Positions 5,019-6,934 of a stretch of DNA of 6,934 nt are shown piece after piece. Positions within the stretch are counted from its first letter, which is position 1, and the number at the start of each line of letters is the position of its first letter. The translations under genes and the position numbers were made by a program. This DNA comes from Clostridiales bacterium (lineage in GTDB: Bacteria > Bacillota > Clostridia > Lachnospirales > WQUN01). The notes under the pieces are model-generated. The model was not told the origin of the DNA. It did not search any database and saw nothing but the letters and a program-made list of their open reading frames with translations. The stretch is from the NCBI GenBank assembly GCA_031254075.1, contig JAIRVD010000030.1, positions 1 to 6,934 of the forward strand, in the 5' to 3' direction.

Positions 5019-6932
5019 ATGCTGAAAAAAGTTTTAGCGGTGGTATTTTCGTTAATGTTGATTATAGCTGCGGGAATAAATTTGATGTTGCAGGCGAATG
5101 TTTCCGCCGATGCGAATAATGTTCGCAATTCGCAAAGGAATATAATTGCGGGGAATTACAATCAGACTTTCTTTATCAGGGATGACGGAAGTTTGTGGGC
5201 GTGGGGACTTGTTCATTATATGGAAGGCAGTCATCGCGTTGAGCCCGAAATGATTATGGAAAACGTTGTGTCGGTTTTTTCGACGCATTACATTTACAAT
5301 TACACGCTTGTACTGAGGGAAGACGGCACACTTTGGAGCTTGGACTCGACGGTTATTTCAGAGCCGTCGGGCGAGAGTCCGTTTGCCGCCCCTTTGTTTA
5401 TAATGAATGATGTTGTTGCGATGTCTGCGAATTTCGGTTATGTACTGATGATACGCACGGACGGCAGTTTGTGGAAGGCAGAAGGCGGCGCGCCGGAACA
5501 AATTATGGACGACGTAATTGCGGTATCCGCCGGATATGAATACTCCTTTGCGGTGAAAGCGAACGGAACGCTTTGGGCGTGGGGAAGCAATGACCGAGGA
5601 CAATTGGGCGACGGCACAACAACGAATCGCGCTGAACCTGTTATGATAACGGAAAATGTCGTGAGCGCGGCAGCAACGGATTTTGCGTCGTTTGCTGTTA
5701 AAGCGGACGGAAGTCTTTGGGCATGGGGCAGCAATGAATTCGGGCAGTTGGGCGACGGAACGACCACTGACCGCCTTTTTCCCGTGCGAATAATGGAAAA
5801 TGTAACGAAGGTAATTTCAGGCGGAGCAAATACTTTTGCGATAACAGATGACAACAGCTTATGGGGCTGGGGCAGCAACGGTTACGGGCAACTTGGCAAC
5901 GGAACTTCCGAAAACCATCATTCGCCCGTTCAGATTATGGAAGGAATCATCGACGCGGCGGTTGACGGCGGCGGCGAATACTCGTTGAGAACAATGGCGG
6001 TTACGTCCGACGGAAATGTTTGGGCTTGGGGCGCGGACGGCGACGGCGCAATGGGAACGATCCCGATAATACATTCCATTGATGAAATGTCGCTTCGCCA
6101 CGAATTTTTCGGCTCCGACACGCCGATGGCGGTTTTCCCGACCGCAGCGAATAATATGGAAACATCGCCAAACGCAATTCTTGTTGTCGTTAACGGCGAA
6201 CGTGTTGTTTTCGCTGACCAAGAGCCCGTTATCGTTGACGGCAGAACCCTTGTTCCCGTTCGCGGCGTGTTTGAGCAAATGGGCTTTGAGGTCGAATGGC
6301 TGAACGAAACCCGACAGGCGTTATTATTAAGAGACGACGCCGTAATATTAATTACAATTGACAGCAATGTATTTCACACCAACGGCGTAAGCCATACGCT
6401 TGATGTTCCGGCACAAATTATCGGCGGAAGAACAATGCTTCCGCTGCGCGCCGTATTGGAAAGCGTCGGATATGACTTGGACTGGGACGGAGAAACCCGA
6501 ACCGTTATAGTTTCATCCGTTCCGGAAGAAACCCCGGAACCGACACCAATGCCGACACCGAGACCGACAACATCTCCGTCGCCGACAACATCTCCGTCGC
6601 CAACACCTTCACCGACGAGAACACCGACACCTACGCCGACTCCCACACCGACACGCACGCCAACGCCGGCAGAAACACCATGGCCGTTACCAACTGCGAC
6701 GGTGACGCCGACACCTACGCCGTCACCCGGCACAACGCCGTCACCCGAACCGACTGAAACACCGGACCCAACGGCATCACCCGACCCAACCGATACACCC
6801 GACCCGACAACCGAACCGACGACTGAACCGACAACCGAACCGACGACCGAACCGACGACCGAACCGACAACCGAACCGCCGACGCCTCCTCCGACACCCG
6901 AACCCCCTCCGCCTCCGCCCGATGGGGACTAG
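5019..6932 (+). CDS. Secreted RCC1-repeat beta-propeller protein with CuAO_N domain and Pro/Thr-rich tail
   Basis: This 637-residue protein begins with a signal peptide (MLKK, hydrophobic 5-25, likely cleavage near VSA-DA around residue 30). Residues about 47-350 hold seven repeats of the type '[24 protein letters not shown]'; their key Trp residues are 60, 106, 152, 186, 234, 282 and 335. Blades 4-6 are near-consensus RCC1; blades 2 and 3 keep only the G-x-LW core. Seven repeats is the number that closes an RCC1 propeller. Residues about 386-500 match the 'copper amine oxidase N-terminal' domain (PF07833), a non-catalytic domain common in Clostridial surface proteins, with two copies of the GRT-L-P-R-G-W signature (407-427 and 468-489). 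Residues 501-637 are PT, PTP, PDPT and TTEP low-complexity sequence ending PPPPPPDGD. No LPXTG motif, transmembrane anchor or known wall-binding domain is visible. It probably acts outside the cell in binding or adhesion; the ligand is unknown. Confidence 0.88.
   Translation: MLKKVLAVVFSLMLIIAAGINLMLQANVSADANNVRNSQRNIIAGNYNQTFFIRDDGSLWAWGLVHYMEGSHRVEPEMIMENVVSVFSTHYIYNYTLVLREDGTLWSLDSTVISEPSGESPFAAPLFIMNDVVAMSANFGYVLMIRTDGSLWKAEGGAPEQIMDDVIAVSAGYEYSFAVKANGTLWAWGSNDRGQLGDGTTTNRAEPVMITENVVSAAATDFASFAVKADGSLWAWGSNEFGQLGDGTTTDRLFPVRIMENVTKVISGGANTFAITDDNSLWGWGSNGYGQLGNGTSENHHSPVQIMEGIIDAAVDGGGEYSLRTMAVTSDGNVWAWGADGDGAMGTIPIIHSIDEMSLRHEFFGSDTPMAVFPTAANNMETSPNAILVVVNGERVVFADQEPVIVDGRTLVPVRGVFEQMGFEVEWLNETRQALLLRDDAVILITIDSNVFHTNGVSHTLDVPAQIIGGRTMLPLRAVLESVGYDLDWDGETRTVIVSSVPEETPEPTPMPTPRPTTSPSPTTSPSPTPSPTRTPTPTPTPTPTRTPTPAETPWPLPTATVTPTPTPSPGTTPSPEPTETPDPTASPDPTDTPDPTTEPTTEPTTEPTTEPTTEPTTEPPTPPPTPEPPPPPPDGD
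6519..6920 (+). repeat. Low-complexity Pro/Thr/Glu coding tract
   Basis: The coding strand is built from CCG, ACA, ACC, CCA, ACG and GAA codons with very little T across about 400 bases, encoding PT-rich linker sequence. Sections differ: PTPTPTP (about 6600-6660), PDPT (about 6765-6805), TTEP (6807-6878), then [15 protein letters not shown]. This is typical of extracellular linkers in Clostridia and explains the Gly/Val-only reading on the opposite strand. Confidence 0.9.
6807..6878 (+). repeat. 12-bp in-frame tandem repeat, six TTEP units
   Basis: Six units beginning at 6807, 6819, 6831, 6843, 6855 and 6867 each read AC(A/G)AC(C/T)GAACCG and encode Thr-Thr-Glu-Pro. Differences between units are confined to the third bases of the two Thr codons. 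As four-codon units, copy number changes would keep the frame. Confidence 0.9.
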
Positions 6933-6934
6933 AC

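Noticed and set aside
6374..6733. Minus-strand 119-codon open frame rich in Gly and Val
   Set aside because: It is the reverse reading of the CuAO_N end and the PT-rich repeat tract; the GVGV pattern comes from the CCG/ACA repeats and no ribosome binding site or family resemblance supports it.
5019..6932. Calling the secreted protein a copper amine oxidase
   Set aside because: Only the small N-terminal domain named after that enzyme is present; there is no catalytic domain or topaquinone motif.

Overview
The window reads as an anaerobic bacterium, most likely Bacillota of class Clostridia. The reasons are a very large oxygen-sensitive type activase/2-hydroxyacyl-CoA dehydratase-like protein, strong AAGGAGG-type ribosome binding sites, a TTG start, and a secreted protein that combines RCC1 repeats, a 'copper amine oxidase N-terminal' domain and a Pro/Thr-rich tail, a style common in gut and rumen Clostridia. 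The taxonomic call is inference from gene content. All genes found lie on the + strand, and gaps between them are short (at most about 26 bases).

Layout: (1) Bases 1-318 hold the 3' end of a gene whose C-terminus has the GxAEG tandem repeats and Leu-rich tail typical of Rpn/PD-(D/E)XK 'putative transposase' nucleases; its upstream part may be frameshifted. (2) Bases 345-4604 encode a 1419-residue fusion: two BadF/BcrA-type ATPase (activase) modules in tandem, a four-cysteine hinge, a DUF2229 module and a C-terminal cysteine-rich HgdB/double-cubane-like module. (3) Bases 4601-4894 overlap it by ATGA and encode a 97-residue alkyltransferase-like protein (MGMT fold, Trp in place of the acceptor Cys). 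(4) Bases 4920-4992 are a tRNA-Arg with anticodon CCG. (5) Only 26 bases later, behind a perfect Shine-Dalgarno, bases 5019-6932 encode a secreted protein with seven RCC1-like blades, a CuAO_N domain and a 137-residue PT/TTEP tail ending in six prolines just before the stop.

How they may work together: genes 2 and 3 look translationally coupled, so a metallocluster enzyme system and a DNA damage recogniser are probably made from one message. The tRNA and the secreted protein are too close for a separate terminator and promoter, so the mRNA 5' end is probably produced by tRNA 3' processing. The most interesting points are the self-contained activase/acceptor fusion with both cysteine pairs preserved at identical spacing, and a striking drift of third-codon bases from G-rich to C-rich along genes that resets in the middle of the large gene near the boundary between its two halves. 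No insertion sequence, CRISPR array, riboswitch or convincing terminator was seen.
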